Positions 22,370-33,246 of a stretch of 64,000 nucleotides of DNA are shown piece by piece. The notes under the pieces are model-generated. The model was not told the DNA's origin. It was given only the letters and a program-made list of their open reading frames with translations, and ran no database searches. This DNA comes from Corythucha ciliata. Lineage: Eukaryota; Arthropoda; Insecta; Hemiptera; Tingidae. Position numbers and translations under genes: made by a program. Where the stretch lies: the NCBI GenBank assembly GCA_038030265.1, contig CM075937.1:15500001-15564000 (forward strand). The letters run 5' to 3'. Positions within the stretch are counted from its first letter, which is position 1. Each line of letters starts with the position of its first letter.

Positions 22370-23150
22370 GAAAATGGAAACCTGGCTATTTCTTGGTATG
22401 AGAAACACAAATCTGACCTTTGTTTTGAGAAAAAATTATTTATCGGACATTTTCTCCCTGTACCGAAATATCATTTTTGGATATAACTTCAGAACAAGTG
22501 ATTCCAGAATTTTTTTGTTTTTTGGTTTTCGGATTCGTTGTAAAATTTCCTTGCGACTCAACCACAATACTGCCGAAAAAATGCAACTTTTTTTTGTGGC
22601 CAAAATCGTCGTTTTTAGCGCTAAAAGACCAGTAGCAAAAAATAACGGCCGAAATTGCAAAAAAAGGCCGCGTGAGCCCCTTTGTATCTTAATTGCAAAT
22701 ATTTGTACCCGAAAAAAACTGAGATCAAGCGGAAATTGTGGGAGGAGTAGGATTTGGCGTGACCACGTCAAAAATTATTTGCCACAGAATTACATACTAA
22801 TCGAAATCTAGTGGTTTATTGGTATGAAAAACCCGAATATGACCTTTGTTTTAAAGGTAAATCATTTCCCAGGCGAGTTCTCCCCGTAGCGGAATAACAT
22901 TTTCGGTATTAACTTCGAAATAATTGGTTCTGGAATGTTGTAACTATTTTGTTAGGATTTCTCGTACAATTTCCATGCGAGTTGACTACAATGTTGCCGA
23001 AAACAACCCCTTTCACTTCCATACGGGCGTTTTTTTGCCATATTGAATGTTTTGGTTAGAAGTGTTCGATAAAAAAAAATGCTAACTCTGACAAGCTCGT
23101 ACAATTGTTTGGCAGCCCAAAAACCGAAATTTTTTAGCACTTCTTTTAGT
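22370..23150. repeat. Diverged tandem duplication, period about 430 bp
   Basis: The order of short blocks in 22,384-22,600 (TTGGTATGAGAAACAC, GACCTTTGTTTT, GGACATTTTCTCCCTGTA, TCCTTGCGACT, ATACTGCCGAAAA) recurs at 22,817-23,000 (TTGGTATGAAAAACCC, GACCTTTGTTTT, GCGAGTTCTCCCCGTAG, TCCATGCGAGT, ATGTTGCCGAAAA). The overlapping open frames at 22,368-22,811 and 22,436-22,771 are on opposite strands and show no domain, so I treat the unit as non-coding. Confidence 0.6.
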
Positions 23151-24239
23151 TTCTTCTAAATATCCCGAAAATGAGTTACTTTCGAGGAAAATCTTCACTC
23201 AAAAAACTTGTTGAGCATTAAATTTCCTACAACTTTTGTATGTAAAGTAGTTTTCAACGACAAATATGGAACGGGCTACAGCCTATCGAAATTATTCTTC
23301 TAAAATGGTTAAAGGTCCTAAAATCGCCCTTTTTCGACCCAAGTACACTCATTGTACTTTACTTTGGAGTATTTTGTAACATTTTTTTTTTTTTTTTTGT
23401 ATGAAAAAACGAAGACGAATGATTGAAGGAGGATTTAAAATTGAGTGAAGATTGATGGTTGTAGTCGTTGATGGATAAGGGTCGGTAATTGAAGACTAGT
23501 CTATGTGGGCTGAGGGTTGATTATTGATTATGTGCGGCGAAGAATTTTGTTGGATTTAGGGTTTTGGAAATTTTGGTGTTTGAGGAATGAAGACTTAGTG
23601 ATTGATGATTCAGGGATTGTGTGGAGGACCACACGATACTTCCATGTTCCCGTTTTTGGCGTTCAGCAATAAAGCATACAAAAAAAATAAATAAATAAAT
23701 AAACAAGAAAACTTCCGTGTCCGTATCAATTTTTCCAGTGCTCCGACCCGTCCGATTTCATGCTGGTTAAAGGGTAACATGGGCGCTCGAGTTTTATTCC
23801 GCATTTTTCTACTAACGCGCCCTGCGGCACCTATAGTAAAGTTTAGTCAACTTGCGAAAACCACGTAAGTGGCTTTTGAATTAGGCCACCCCTCGAAATT
23901 TGGTTTTCAGCACAAAAGAATTACGAAGTTGATATTTTAGTGGGTGAAATCGGGAAAATTGGATTATTGCTGAGCCAGACCTGCGAGCATTTCCGCTATT
24001 CAAAATGTGGTGATCTTGATGGATTTTAACTCATTGAGTGGTATCTGGGATTATTCAACTGCCCCTCTAAATCTGCGCTTTAAGTACTAAGGAGAGGGGG
24101 GGCAACTGACCACACCTGTCAACCACAGTGAATAGCTCTAACCACAGAAAGCTCAAACCGCTGTGAAGCTCCAGCCTTACCATTATTTTGGTATTTGTCC
24201 ACACGGGGAGTCCGAAAATTCAAACGAATATTCGATGTG
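23151..24239. other. No gene; simple runs and repeat scraps
   Basis: A T-run lies at about 23,379-23,398 and an AAATAAATAAATAAAC stretch near 23,687-23,702. Family E-like units appear at 23,890-23,980 next to GAATTAGGCCACCC (23,879-23,892). CCACAGTGAATAGCTC, CCACAGAAAGCTC and similar minisatellite remnants lie at 24,110-24,180. Confidence 0.5.
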
Positions 24240-24330
24240 AAGATTCAATGGAAGGGCACTCACCGTGAGGCCACCGTTCTTAACCACTAGCGCATGAACT
24301 TTCCAGTGGTCAGCCCTGAACCCCCAGGAG
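24240..24330 (-). mobile_element. Possible tRNA-derived SINE head
   Basis: On the minus strand GCGCTAGTGGTTAAGAACGG resembles the box A region of a Ser/Leu-type tRNA. It is followed by GGTGGCCTCACGGTGAGTGC and a degenerate box B-like GATTCAATG region inverse. No poly(A) or tail family is visible, so this is a weak call. Confidence 0.3.
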
Positions 24331-24396
24331 GTGTCCTGATGCACATCGACTTCGCTAGGCTCACGGATCTTGCTACGAACGATCTCACAGAAATGC

Positions 24397-24503
24397 TGTA
24401 ATGGGGGCGTATGATTTTAGGGAATTAAAAGAGGGGGATTTTGGGATTGTAGGTAATTAAAATTTAAGGGTCTTCTCATTCATCAGTCATTTCATTCTTT
24501 ACA
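24397..24503 (+). repeat. Putative gypsy-2 left LTR and adjacent primer-binding site
   Basis: The stretch begins TGTAATGGGGGCG and ends CATTCTTTACA, directly followed by TGGTGACAGCTTAGTC, a plausible primer-binding site starting with TGG. Gag starts 25 bp later at 24,528. No second copy is in the window, so the left end is inferred from the TG..CA rule and position. Confidence 0.45.
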
Positions 24504-24527
24504 TGGTGACAGCTTAGTCAAGGAAAA

Positions 24528-25275
24528 TGAATGTGGAGGACTTAGTGTCAGCGCTCGTTGCAGCACTGAAAAGAGTGCTCCCAGCCACCGGAGAGTTTTG
24601 ACTCGAGTCCCGATGGAGTCGTCGTTTTGAATCTTTTCGATCCACCTCGGGTCTTTCGGATAAAAGTGAGGAACAGCAAACTAATACCCTTGTCTATTGT
24701 TTAGGAGAAGAGGGCGATGATCTTCTCTCGTCTTTGGGGTTGCCACCCGAGGCTCGAACTGGTTATACAATTGTGAAAGACACACTCGATGGTCATTTTA
24801 AAGAAGACAAATTTATTCTTCGAAAGAGCTAAGTTTCTAAGGCGCGATCAGATGGGAGACTGTAAATAGCTACATCAATGACCTCTATTCCCTGAAAAAT
24901 GGGTGTCAATGGATTTACCAAACCTGTAGTTTTGGGAATGATATGCTTCTCTTAAAGCTAGTTACAGGTTTAACCGACAGGAGCTATTCGAGAAAATTGC
25001 AGTTGGTCGAACATTTAACAGTTGATCAAGCGATTGAGAAAATTCGATTGAAAGTCAACTAGACGAGATCATAGGTCAAAGTGACCAGTCTGTAGAAGAG
25101 AACAGGAAGCTCAATCGGTCACCACGAGGAAAGGAAAAAAGCTCATACTTGTAAATGTTTCAGATGCGGTCGTTTAGCCGCACACAGTGAGGAAGCTTGT
25201 TCTGCTAGAAAATTAACTTGTTCAACTGTGGAAATAAAGGCCATATAACACCAGCATGTAAGTCTGGGAAAAAAA
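24528..25275 (+). pseudogene. gypsy-2 Gag with CCHC zinc knuckles
   Basis: The frame from ATG 24,528 starts MNVEDLVSALVAALKR. A TGA after about 24 residues and later frameshifts break it. The following frame has the arthropod gypsy Gag pattern WSRRFESFRSTSGLSDKSE, then NTLVYCLGEEGDDLLSSLGL and a Tyr-Val/Asp.HF region. Two nucleic-acid-binding knuckles close it: CFRCGRLAAHSEEAC near 25,157 and CFNCGNKGHITPAC at about 25,214-25,258. The family role is RNA packaging in virus-like particles. This copy is non-functional. Confidence 0.7.
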
Positions 25276-26290
25276 TTCGCGAAATAGAACATTCCCGCGA
25301 TGAAGACGTTTATAACTATTCTTTGGGAATGATTCGAGTCGAAGAAAATCGTAAGATGGTTGATGTCTGTAACAATGCTTTTTACGTAACTTTAGAAGTA
25401 AAGACAAAGAAGATGACGTTCAAAATCGATACTGGGGCTGACGTGAGTGTCATGAGGTGCTCGTTAGCCGACTCACTTGGTCTGAAAATTCGTTCGACTT
25501 CTTATATTCTTAGAAGGCCTGGAAATATCCAATTGAATGTAAAAGGAAAAGTTATAGTCGACCTTTCCATAAACGGAGGGAACCCCTTCTCGGCAGAAAG
25601 GCAAGGCTATAGTCGCATTTTCTCTTTTGAAAAGCGAAATTAGGGAGGTTCGGTCGGAATTAGATGTCTTCAAACAGTTCCCAGAAGTTTTTACAGGTTT
25701 GGGGTGGTTGTCTGGAATGCCATATTTAAAATAAAGCTGAAAGTTTCGTCCGAACCGTATTCGGTTTCTTGTCCAAGGCGGGTTCCCGAACCACTAAGAC
25801 ACAAGCTGAAAGAGGAGCTCGCGACCATAGTGGAAAAAAGGTGTGATTACGCCAGTGTCCCAGCCAACTGACTGGCTGTCGTGGGTTGACGTTTCAAAGA
25901 AGAACAATCAAATTAGGCTGTGTACAGACTACACAGAGTTAAATAAATTCGTGAAAAGGGAACGAACTATCCTGGCAGGCGTCGATGAAACTTTGGCTAA
26001 ATTGAGGGGTGCCACGTTCTTTTCGAAACTCGATGCAAACAGTGGTTTCTGACAGGTTGTCCTACATGAAGAAAGTGCCCTTCTCACCACGTTTATAGCT
26101 TGGGAGGTATTATTACAGGCGTCTTCCATTTGGGTTATCCAGCTCGCCGGAGCACTATCAAAAACGGATGTCGGAAATTATAGGGGGGTTAAATGGGGTT
26201 GTCAACCAGACGGACGACTTCTTGGTTTTCGGAAAGAGTCCAAAAGACTCGATGGGATTTTGGAGGCGGATTTGATGATTATTTTGTACA
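25218..26290 (+). pseudogene. gypsy-2 protease and N-terminal reverse transcriptase
   Basis: From the second zinc knuckle the frame runs into an aspartic protease (FKIDTGADVSVM near 25,420-25,455) and stops at 25,641. The RT part resumes in other frames. IRLCTDYTELNKFVKRER and ATFFSKLDANSGF (ending in TGA at 26,050) are the first RT blocks. A further frame, after a shift, reads YRRLPFGLSSSPE-like and contains TDDFLVFGKS, the place of the YxDD-containing palm. The catalytic Asp pair is displaced or mutated (QTDDFLVFG). Nothing recognisable as RNase H follows. Confidence 0.7.
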
Positions 26291-26329
26291 AGTGACTTCG
26301 ACAGTGGCTAGGAGGGCCTCGTCAGCCTA

Positions 26330-26620
26330 TGACGCGCCCACGAAAAACAATTGCAAACTAGCAAGTTCATGCAGATTTATCACTGAAACTTGCAATTTCC
26401 CCGAAACCAAGATTCGGACAGCACAAAAGCGGGTTTTCCCCTAAATTTCAACCGTACAGTTACCTCTACACTCCACGAATAAGCGATTTTTTCTTATTCT
26501 TTTTGTCCAGAAGTAGCATCGATAGACAACAAATTAGCGTTTTGTTGCAGTTTTAGTCGCGAATAGTAGCGCTTTTTCCAAACTTTTAGCCACGCACTTG
26601 TCCCGAGAACAGCACACTAG
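26330..26620. repeat. Family C and B degenerate repeats
   Basis: ACTTGCAATTTCCCCG and TTAGCGTTTTGTTGCAGTTTTAG-type units with strong divergence directly abut the truncated gypsy-2 RT. Confidence 0.5.
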
Positions 26621-27125
26621 AGCGCCTTCTCAGAGTATATCGCCGATTTCGTAATTAATTGAGTCAAAAATGTTAAGTCACACAATTTGCTGTGCACCTG
26701 CAGCGTGGTATTTTCGTTTATTTATATTATATTAAAGTGGGCTGAAAATCGACGAAAGTATAGCCAAATCGTAGTCCAACCACGGATACCAAAACTCATT
26801 TTCACGCCCTCGTGTTCATGAGCATAAAACCCCGAAATCCTCAATTTTCCATCCTCAAGCTTTATTTCAGGGGCTCCCTCTGATAGTGATCTTAGGGTGG
26901 CCCACCTCCTCACCGTACGTCACTGCTCGCGTGTGCACCGGGCCTTGAGTTCTAGATCAAGTGATTTTTATTTTGAGGCTGAAACATTTTCTGGAATCAT
27001 TAAAATCAGTAAAAAGGTATTCTCCTAGTTACAGTTGTGCTCTCGACTCTTGCTGTAAGATGACGAACAACTTGGTCATCGCCGATTTTTTTTTTCCATT
27101 TCAGTGAACCCAAAAAAGTTAAACT

Positions 27126-27166
<41 letters not shown>

Positions 27167-28384
27167 ATTTCCCGCAATTGGAATCGATTGACCACAACAC
27201 ATTACAAATTAAAATTGTTTGTCATCATTATGCGTATGGGATCCTATGACTCCTACTCCGGACAACACTATTATTCCCCCACGCTCTCCGAAACACACAC
27301 ACACACACACACCCTGTTCCTTTCAACCCCATTTTCTCCTTTATTCCCTCTTCAGTTTAATACTAAATCGAAAACGAAATAGGAAACATTAGATGACTTT
27401 TTTTTTATACTGAAGAAGTGGCGGTGAGGGGGGTTGCCATCCAATCAAAAGCTGACATTCTTTATTGCCCCGTTATGGCTCGGGATGAGATGAAATTACT
27501 CCCTTCGAAAAACTTTTTTTTTTTTTTTTTTTTCATCCATCTATTGCTCGGCCCCTGAAACAGATACGAGTCTCGATTCCAGCCTGGTCAAGAGCTTAAA
27601 TCAAATATCGTTCCAGTATCTTTTGATTGGTCTTGATGAAAAAAAAACAACATAAAAACATACAATGCGTTATTTTGGCTAACAACATAAAGACCAATAT
27701 TTGCGCATTTACAGGATGATGGATGTTTTCACGGAGAGAAGAGACCTGTAAACTACATTTTCTTTTTTTACACACAATTTCATTCAATTTTTTTTGTTCT
27801 CCAAATTAAACGCGCAAACAGTAAACTCTAACAGAAAAATCCCACATCCATCAATCTTTGTATTGATTACACTCTCTGCTTCTTTTTAATTAAAAAGCGA
27901 GGAATGTTATTAAATTTATAGCTAAAAGTAATTTTGCCGCGGGAGAGGAAAACATTCTATCACTCTATCCCTCTCTTTTCTCTCTCGCTGGCTTATTTCT
28001 CGCGTATTAAAACCCATCTATCAGACATTAATTAACCATTCAGGGATTAATATGTTGAGAGAGGCGCAGTGTAATATGATGGGTAGTGAGTGAGGTAGCG
28101 ATTTTGCGAAAGGGGGGGGGGGTGTTGTTGGCATGTTTGCGCCTCTAAACTTGTTGATTGTTACAGCCCGATACGAAAATCCTTTCAAAACCCCTTCCCG
28201 CAACAGTCCATACCCCAGTCGAATTCTTTATTAGGCGCAATATCTTCCTGTATATTGAATCTCGTCTCTTTATTTTGCTTTGATATTCTTGTAATGGAAA
28301 ACCCCAATTTTCTGCATTGGCTGAAGTCAAAATTGCGAAAAATAAACACACCGTCGAAAAATGGTCTTATCAAGGAAGCGAGCC
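26621..28384. other. No gene recognised; several simple runs
   Basis: Contains a T-run of more than 30 at about 27,129-27,161, an (AC)n run at about 27,292-27,312, a T-run at about 27,511-27,531, a CTCTCTTTTCTCTCTC tract near 27,970 and a G9 run near 28,120. Open frames are short, unlinked and without domains. Confidence 0.5.
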
Positions 28385-28470
28385 CTTTATACTAGCGGCC
28401 GCTCGGGCATAGGCAACAGCCAGTATGACAAATTAAGTCGTGCGGGTTCAAGTCATTTTTCTCCACAACG
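28385..28470 (+). other. tRNA-like segment
   Basis: TAGCGGCCGCTCGGGCATAGG resembles a degenerate box A region, and GCGGGTTCAAGTC (about 28,440-28,452) a box B. The arms do not fold as a standard tRNA and there is no discriminator end. It may be a SINE head. Only weak support. Confidence 0.3.
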
Positions 28471-29094
28471 AATTTCTTTGTTCACAATCTCCCCATGACA
28501 CGAACAGTATACATATACACGGCCGCCTCGTATATTACAAAAATATTTAGTTGTAGCAATCGCTTGAACAGTAAAAAATGACTGTACTCTAGTCTAATAG
28601 ATCTGGAAGGGAAAGGGAGGATATTCGTGGAAAAGCATAGTCAATTTCAGTTGTAATACTTTATAGTTGGAGAATAACTTATTATATGTATTTTAAACCT
28701 CCAACGAATTGTTAATTGCCATTTTTATACAAACAACCGTTCAACTAAAATTATCGTTAACCAGCAGAACTAAAGCTGTGACATTATTAAAACGTGCTCG
28801 GGGAGCGGATAAAGGGACGAACGCGTATTTTCAAGTCACAGCGCCAGTTTTAATGCACCAGCCATCTACCGGTTTAAGTCAGGAAACAAGAGCGTGAATA
28901 GTCTGGCTTGCGTTCTGTAACACATAAATACATAATAGATAAAATATTAAAACCTCAACATAATGCAAGTTTCTTCAAATTGTGTCATTTCATTATTATA
29001 TCTTTACTATGGCGTAGCCATGACAGGGCAGCTGCCCAAACCTTCTTCGACTCCAGGTGCGGAAAAACCATTAGATTCCCCTCACAAAACGGTT
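28471..29094. other. No gene recognised
   Basis: Unremarkable AT-rich sequence with two short plus-strand frames lacking domains or splice signals that agree in phase. Confidence 0.5.
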
Positions 29095-29560
29095 GATCAG
29101 CATTGAAAACGAACATTTTGCCATGAAAAAACAACAAAACTTGGGAAATTTCGCCCTAGAAACAGATTTTTCAAAGGAAAAATAACGAGTTTTAACAGCT
29201 AACATTGGGGAAAACGCTTATTCGGTACTAAAATTGGGAAAACTTGCTCATTCACAGGTAAAATTGAACAGAAGCGATAATTCGCAGCCGAACCTAGGGC
29301 TAATAAGCGATTCGAAACAAAACAAAGGTCATACGAAACTTCATTGGAAATAATTCGCTTATTTACAGCTAAAATTGAGAAAAAAACGCTAAATACGTAG
29401 CTAAATTTCGAGACAAGTCGCCGTAATTCGTGGCTAAAATTGTGAAAAAACCATTTCGCGAGGAAATTGTGTCGCTGACGTGGAGAAAAACCGCTAATTC
29501 ATAGCTGAAAGAGGACAAAATCGCTAATTTACGACTGAAATCGTGGAAAGCACTTGATCC
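29095..29560 (-). repeat. Family B degenerate repeats, minus orientation
   Basis: Units such as GCTAAAATTGAGAAAAAAACGC, AACCGCTAATTC and CAAAATCGCTAATTTACG recur. Orientation is opposite to the array at 31.27-32.29 kb on the far side of the 30.2-31.3 kb foldback. Confidence 0.65.
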
Positions 29561-29639
29561 CGGAGTCCCCCCTCCCCCCCGAATATGTCGGATGTTCTAG
29601 AGACCCCAGCGAAAGAACTGGTAGTTCATTAAATAGACG

Positions 29640-30183
29640 CTTAAAATCGTCAAATTCATCTCCGGGAACTGAGTTTTCACGAAAAGGGCCGTAATCCATC
29701 AAAAACTATCATCTCCGTTGGGAAATTATCGGTTTCAGCCTTTTATTCCTGTTTTTCTGTCCAAGTATTGGCAATTTTCCCCCCGAAATCGATACTTTGT
29801 AGGAAAAGCTTGGCACTCAAATACTGGGCGTCTGATCAACGTCAACGTCTTGTCTGAGAGACGTAAAAAAACTAAAAATCTAATATTTTCTAAATCAAAA
29901 CCGGCGCTTTTTAACAAAAAATTGAATATTTCACTCAATATTATACTCCAAAGCCGATGTGTTCCCCGTAACCTGAAGATTTCACAGCAGAACCGGCGAT
30001 TTTAAAACCCAAGGCTTCACCCCTAAATAGATGATTTCACCCTAAAACCGGCGGGAATTAACGATTGATCTTACCAGGACGGACCAATCTGCATTAAAAA
30101 CTTCCGTTTTTATCCCTCAAGTGACGATTTTACACAAAAAAGTACCAAAGCTGACGTGCCCCCTCCCTCCCACCTCTTCCTAT
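29640..30183 (-). repeat. Family G degenerate repeats, minus orientation
   Basis: TTTTACCC/TAAAACCGGCGATTT-type units (such as AACCGGCGATTTTAAAACCC and GATTTCACCCTAAAACCGG) recur with strong divergence and lead into the left arm of the foldback. Confidence 0.55.
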
Positions 30184-31257
30184 AGAACCCCTGACGTCGA
30201 AGACGTCACTACAAAACTGGCGATATTATCCTAAAACTTTTTTGTTTCATTTAAAAAATGAATATTTTACATGCTAAAAGACGATTTCCCCCAAAATTGT
30301 GTATTTTACTTCACAACTGACAGTGTCACACTGTCACCCCGGCATTTTGGGCGTTATCTGCTAACGGGAAACCGCCAGTTTAGCTGTTTTGAAGTAAAAT
30401 GTCCAGTAATTAAATATATAAATTAATTAACTGATGTCCGGACGACTCGGGAAGACAAAGCCTAACACAATTCGAGCTTCGAGAAAAAATGGGCTCCCCG
30501 GCGGGATTTGAATCCGTAACTTCTGGAATGCTAGTCCAGTGCGCTACCAATTGCGCCTTGGTGACGCCCTTGGGAGACGCAGAGAGAGGAATGAACAAAG
30601 CCAAACCCTACCTCGAACCCAAGATCGAATTGTACTAGGCTTTACCTTCCCGAGTCGTCCGGACATCAGTTAATTGATTCATATATTTAATTAAAAATAT
30701 CGGCTACAGAATTCCTCGTATCTATCTAAAATATCCAGTTTTGAGTGGGGAGGTATTGAGGGGGGGGGATCGCTAGATTTAGGGTAAAATCATTAGTTTA
30801 GGAAAGTTTTTGGGATTAAATCGAAAGTTTTGGGATTGATACAGCTAGTTTAGGAATAAAAATTTCTTTTTTGTAGCGAAATATTCAGAAGAACAGAGTA
30901 TCGTCAGTTTTGTGGCAAAATAACCCATTTTGGTATTAAATATTCATTTCTGATGTTAAACCGTCAAAACATGTTTTTTTGGGTAAAATCGCCAGTTCTG
31001 TATTGACGTCTCCAGTTATGGGGCAACTAGTCAGTTTTGGCGTAGAATCGTCTGTTTCGGTATAAACTCTTCACATTTGGGGTGAATTCGTCGGTTTTGT
31101 GGTGAAATCACCGTTTTTCACATTGTTGGTTGTGGAGTAAAATACCCAATTTTGGAGAAAATCGTCGTTTAGCATGTAAAACATTCATTTTTAAAGAGAA
31201 ACAAAAAATGTTCAGGATAAAATCGCCAGTTTTGTAGTGACGTCTTCGACGTCAGGG
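30184..31257. repeat. Large imperfect foldback with a SINE at its centre
   Basis: The left arm from CCCCTGACGTCGAAGACGTC (30,187) to about 30,490 is the inverse of sequences at about 30,630-30,715 and 31,120-31,257, the right end reading GACGTCTTCGACGTCAGGGG. Matching inner blocks include AAAACTGGCGAT/ATCGCCAGTTTT, TTTACATGCTAAA/TTTAGCATGTAAA and TGTATTTTACTTCACAAC/GTTGTGGAGTAAAATACCC. The right arm carries about 400 bp of extra family G units (GGTAAAATCGCCAGTTTTG). The centre is the SINE at 30,413-30,640, whose own tail is also present in both orientations. Confidence 0.75.
30413..30640 (-). mobile_element. tRNA-derived SINE (copy 2) in an inverted setting
   Basis: Read on the minus strand, a tRNA-like head near 30,575-30,495 has CAAGGCGCAATTGGTAGCGC (box A), an anticodon arm CTGGA-CTAGCAT-TCCAG (AGC, alanine type) and box B GGATTCAAATCCC, then CCGGGGAGCCC. 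The tail TCGTCCGGACATCAGTTAAT matches copy 1. The same tail (TTCCCGAGTCGTCCGGACAT) appears again on the plus strand at about 30,650-30,672, so two SINE tails point away from one head. Confidence 0.65.
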
Positions 31258-31264
31258 GCTCTTT

Positions 31265-32290
31265 AGGTTTAGCCGCGGACAATTTGCGTTTTTTCTCAAT
31301 TTTTGCCGCGAATCAGGACTTTTTGTCAATTTTTGCCATGAATTAGACCATTTTTAATTTTAGCCGCGAATAATTTCTTAATTTTAGCCGCGAATCGCAG
31401 CTTTTAGTCTATTTATTCACGAATTTGCGGATTTTCTTATGTTGACCCGAAAATTGACGTTTTTCACAATTTTAAGCTGAGAATGGAATGCCATTTGTCA
31501 AATTGAGCCGTGAATTGCGCTTTTACTCATGTTACATCTGCGAGGGAGGGTCGTGTAATTATCTCGTGTAATTATCTATTGTGTAATTATATAATTTGTG
31601 TAATTATCTCGGTTCGTATTTTAGAGGAAAATTAGCGCTTATTTTCAATATTAGCTGTGAATCATGGCTCTAAAACCAAAAATCTCAACAGTTAAGTTTT
31701 AGTCACGAAGTAGTAGCCTCGAAAAACCAGGAACTGACTTTTTTTTTTCAATATTAGCTGAGCCTGCTGAGCACTTCATCGCATTTTCCCCGTTTTCAAA
31801 CCAAATTAGCAGTTACCTCAATATTAGCTGTGAATGTGCCGTGATGATCAGTGCTACTTCCCAATTTCATAGTCACAAAGTTGCCTTCAGAAGTCGCAAA
31901 TTGGTGTGTCATCAATAACTTCAGCCGCGAATTTAATAGCGTTTTTTTTTACGCTCTATTTACTTATCGGCGCTTTTTTTAAAAAGTCATCCACTAGCAC
32001 TTGTCCTCAATTGTAGCTACAAATTAGTTTTGCTAATAAGTATATAAGATTTATGGCAGATGATCAATTTTTTGTTCAATTTTAACTGCGAACTGCATTT
32101 TTCCTAATTTTAGCCATAAATTTCTGTTTTTTTCGGCTTTAGCCGCAGACTCACACTTTCACTCAGTTTTAGCCGTGAATTAGCGTTTTTTTTGTTTGTT
32201 TGTTTGTTTTTGTTTTTTTGTTTTTTCATTTTAGCAGTGAACTAGCGATTTTTTCCATTTTAGCTTTTTTTTTAGCATTTATGCATTTGG
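31265..32290 (+). repeat. Family B degenerate repeats, plus orientation
   Basis: Units close to TTTTAGCCGCGAATTAGCG with TTTTTCTCAA between them recur about 25 times with divergence. A TTTGTTTGTTTGTTTG microsatellite interrupts at about 32,190-32,225. Confidence 0.75.
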
Positions 32291-32557
32291 CAAAAGTTTG
32301 TAAAGTCTTCTCATACGATAGAGCGTAAGTAATTGTAATGACAACCCCTCAAACTGCACAAGTAAATCAGACTATTTCTCCCCAAACGTCTCACTTCTTT
32401 TTTCCACTTGCACTCGTACTCGGTGGACTGATCTCTCTGGTACTTCCTTTCATTCACCTCTTACAGCATCTCATCGTCTGACCCCGCTCGGTGCTTCCAT
32501 ACCTACCTGTCTGAGAGTGAAGGCTGATCCCTTCATTGTCACACCCGTCCTAGATAG
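32291..32557. other. Flank of gypsy-3
   Basis: Mostly C/T-rich unique sequence. Its end may belong to gypsy-3, because the exact left boundary of that element is unclear. Confidence 0.4.
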
Positions 32558-32699
32558 AACCCGGAGTGGAAGCTTGATCTCTTCCCTCCAGTGCTTCTCG
32601 ACCGTTCCGAACCTGTTACCCGTTCTCCCGGAACGGTGGACACGTCTTTCTTGAGTCGAGGCCTTCTGAGCTGGGAAACGATACCCGCAAACCTCGACA
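32558..32699 (+). repeat. gypsy-3 left terminal repeat and primer-binding site
   Basis: The segment starting GAACCCGGAGTGGAAGCTTG and ending AACCTCGACA is repeated at 44,184-44,373, where it holds about 50 extra bases. TGGTGACCCCGACGTGAT begins at 32,702, a classic retrotransposon primer-binding site. The true left LTR edge is uncertain: the shared stretch includes sequence that codes for the Pol tail in the right copy, so either the LTR starts at TGGAAGC (32,567) or the left copy is recombinant. Confidence 0.65.
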
Positions 32700-32752
32700 A
32701 GTGGTGACCCCGACGTGATCAATCCCTTCTTGAGAACAAAGAGAGCGTCAAA

Positions 32753-33246
32753 ATGGTCCTGGGACGAGACGATCAACCACCCCAGCCTGCATTGCTGCAA
32801 GGACAACCGCAAGGGCAAGCGCCCGAGGAAATTTCAGTCGCCTCAGCCCTCAATCTGCCCATTCGACTACCATTCTTCTGGGAGGAGGACCCGGCACTAT
32901 GGTTTCTGCAAATAGAAGCCATGTTCACCGCAAATCGAATCGTCTCCCAAGGCCACAAATTCAATCTAGTGGTCAGCCAACTGCCATATAAAATAATGTC
33001 ACAAGTGGCCGACCTGGCTCGAGACCCCGGAGAAACTCCCTTCACGGCGCTGAAGGAGCGACTAACATCGACCCACAGCCAAAGTCAAGAAAAGAGAGTT
33101 TTAAGACTTTTGCAAGAAACAACTCATGGCGACAACACTTCGACACAACTCCTTCGCAACATAAGAGCCACGGCCAATCAAGCACTCTTAGAAGAAGTTC
33201 TCAAAACCGTATGGCTACGTGCTCTGCCGACACGAGTACGGAACGT
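32753..33246 (+). pseudogene. gypsy-3 Gag (truncated)
   Basis: An open frame from ATG 32,753 is conserved with arthropod gypsy Gag proteins of the no-zinc-knuckle region. It has LRLPFFWEEDPALWFLQIEA-type spacing (LPFFWEEDPALWF), then QIEAMFTANRIVSQGHKF, YKIMSQVADL, a LKERLTSTHSQSQEKRV region and LLRNIRATA...WLRALPTRVRNVL at the end. It is cut at 33,246 by a palindrome, so the nucleocapsid part is absent. The 55 residues after that point in the long frame come from the junction and are not Gag. Confidence 0.75.

Larger units (their letters stand above)
24397..26290 (+). mobile_element. Ty3/gypsy fragment (gypsy-2), 5' part only
   Basis: A putative 107-bp left LTR (24,397-24,503) is followed by Gag with zinc knuckles, a protease and the first half of a reverse transcriptase, all in one direction. 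RNase H, integrase and a right LTR are missing. Sequence after about 26,290 is repeat DNA of families C and B, so the element is 3'-truncated. The zinc-knuckle Gag and the short LTR set it apart from gypsy-1. Confidence 0.75.

Noticed and set aside
22368..22811. 147-residue plus-strand and 111-residue minus-strand overlapping frames
   Set aside because: They oppose each other, lack domains and coincide with a diverged tandem duplication.
24330..24396. Integrase remnant (VLMHIDFARL) upstream of gypsy-2
   Set aside because: HIDFA resembles the first integrase motif, but only about ten residues agree and no other integrase block is near.
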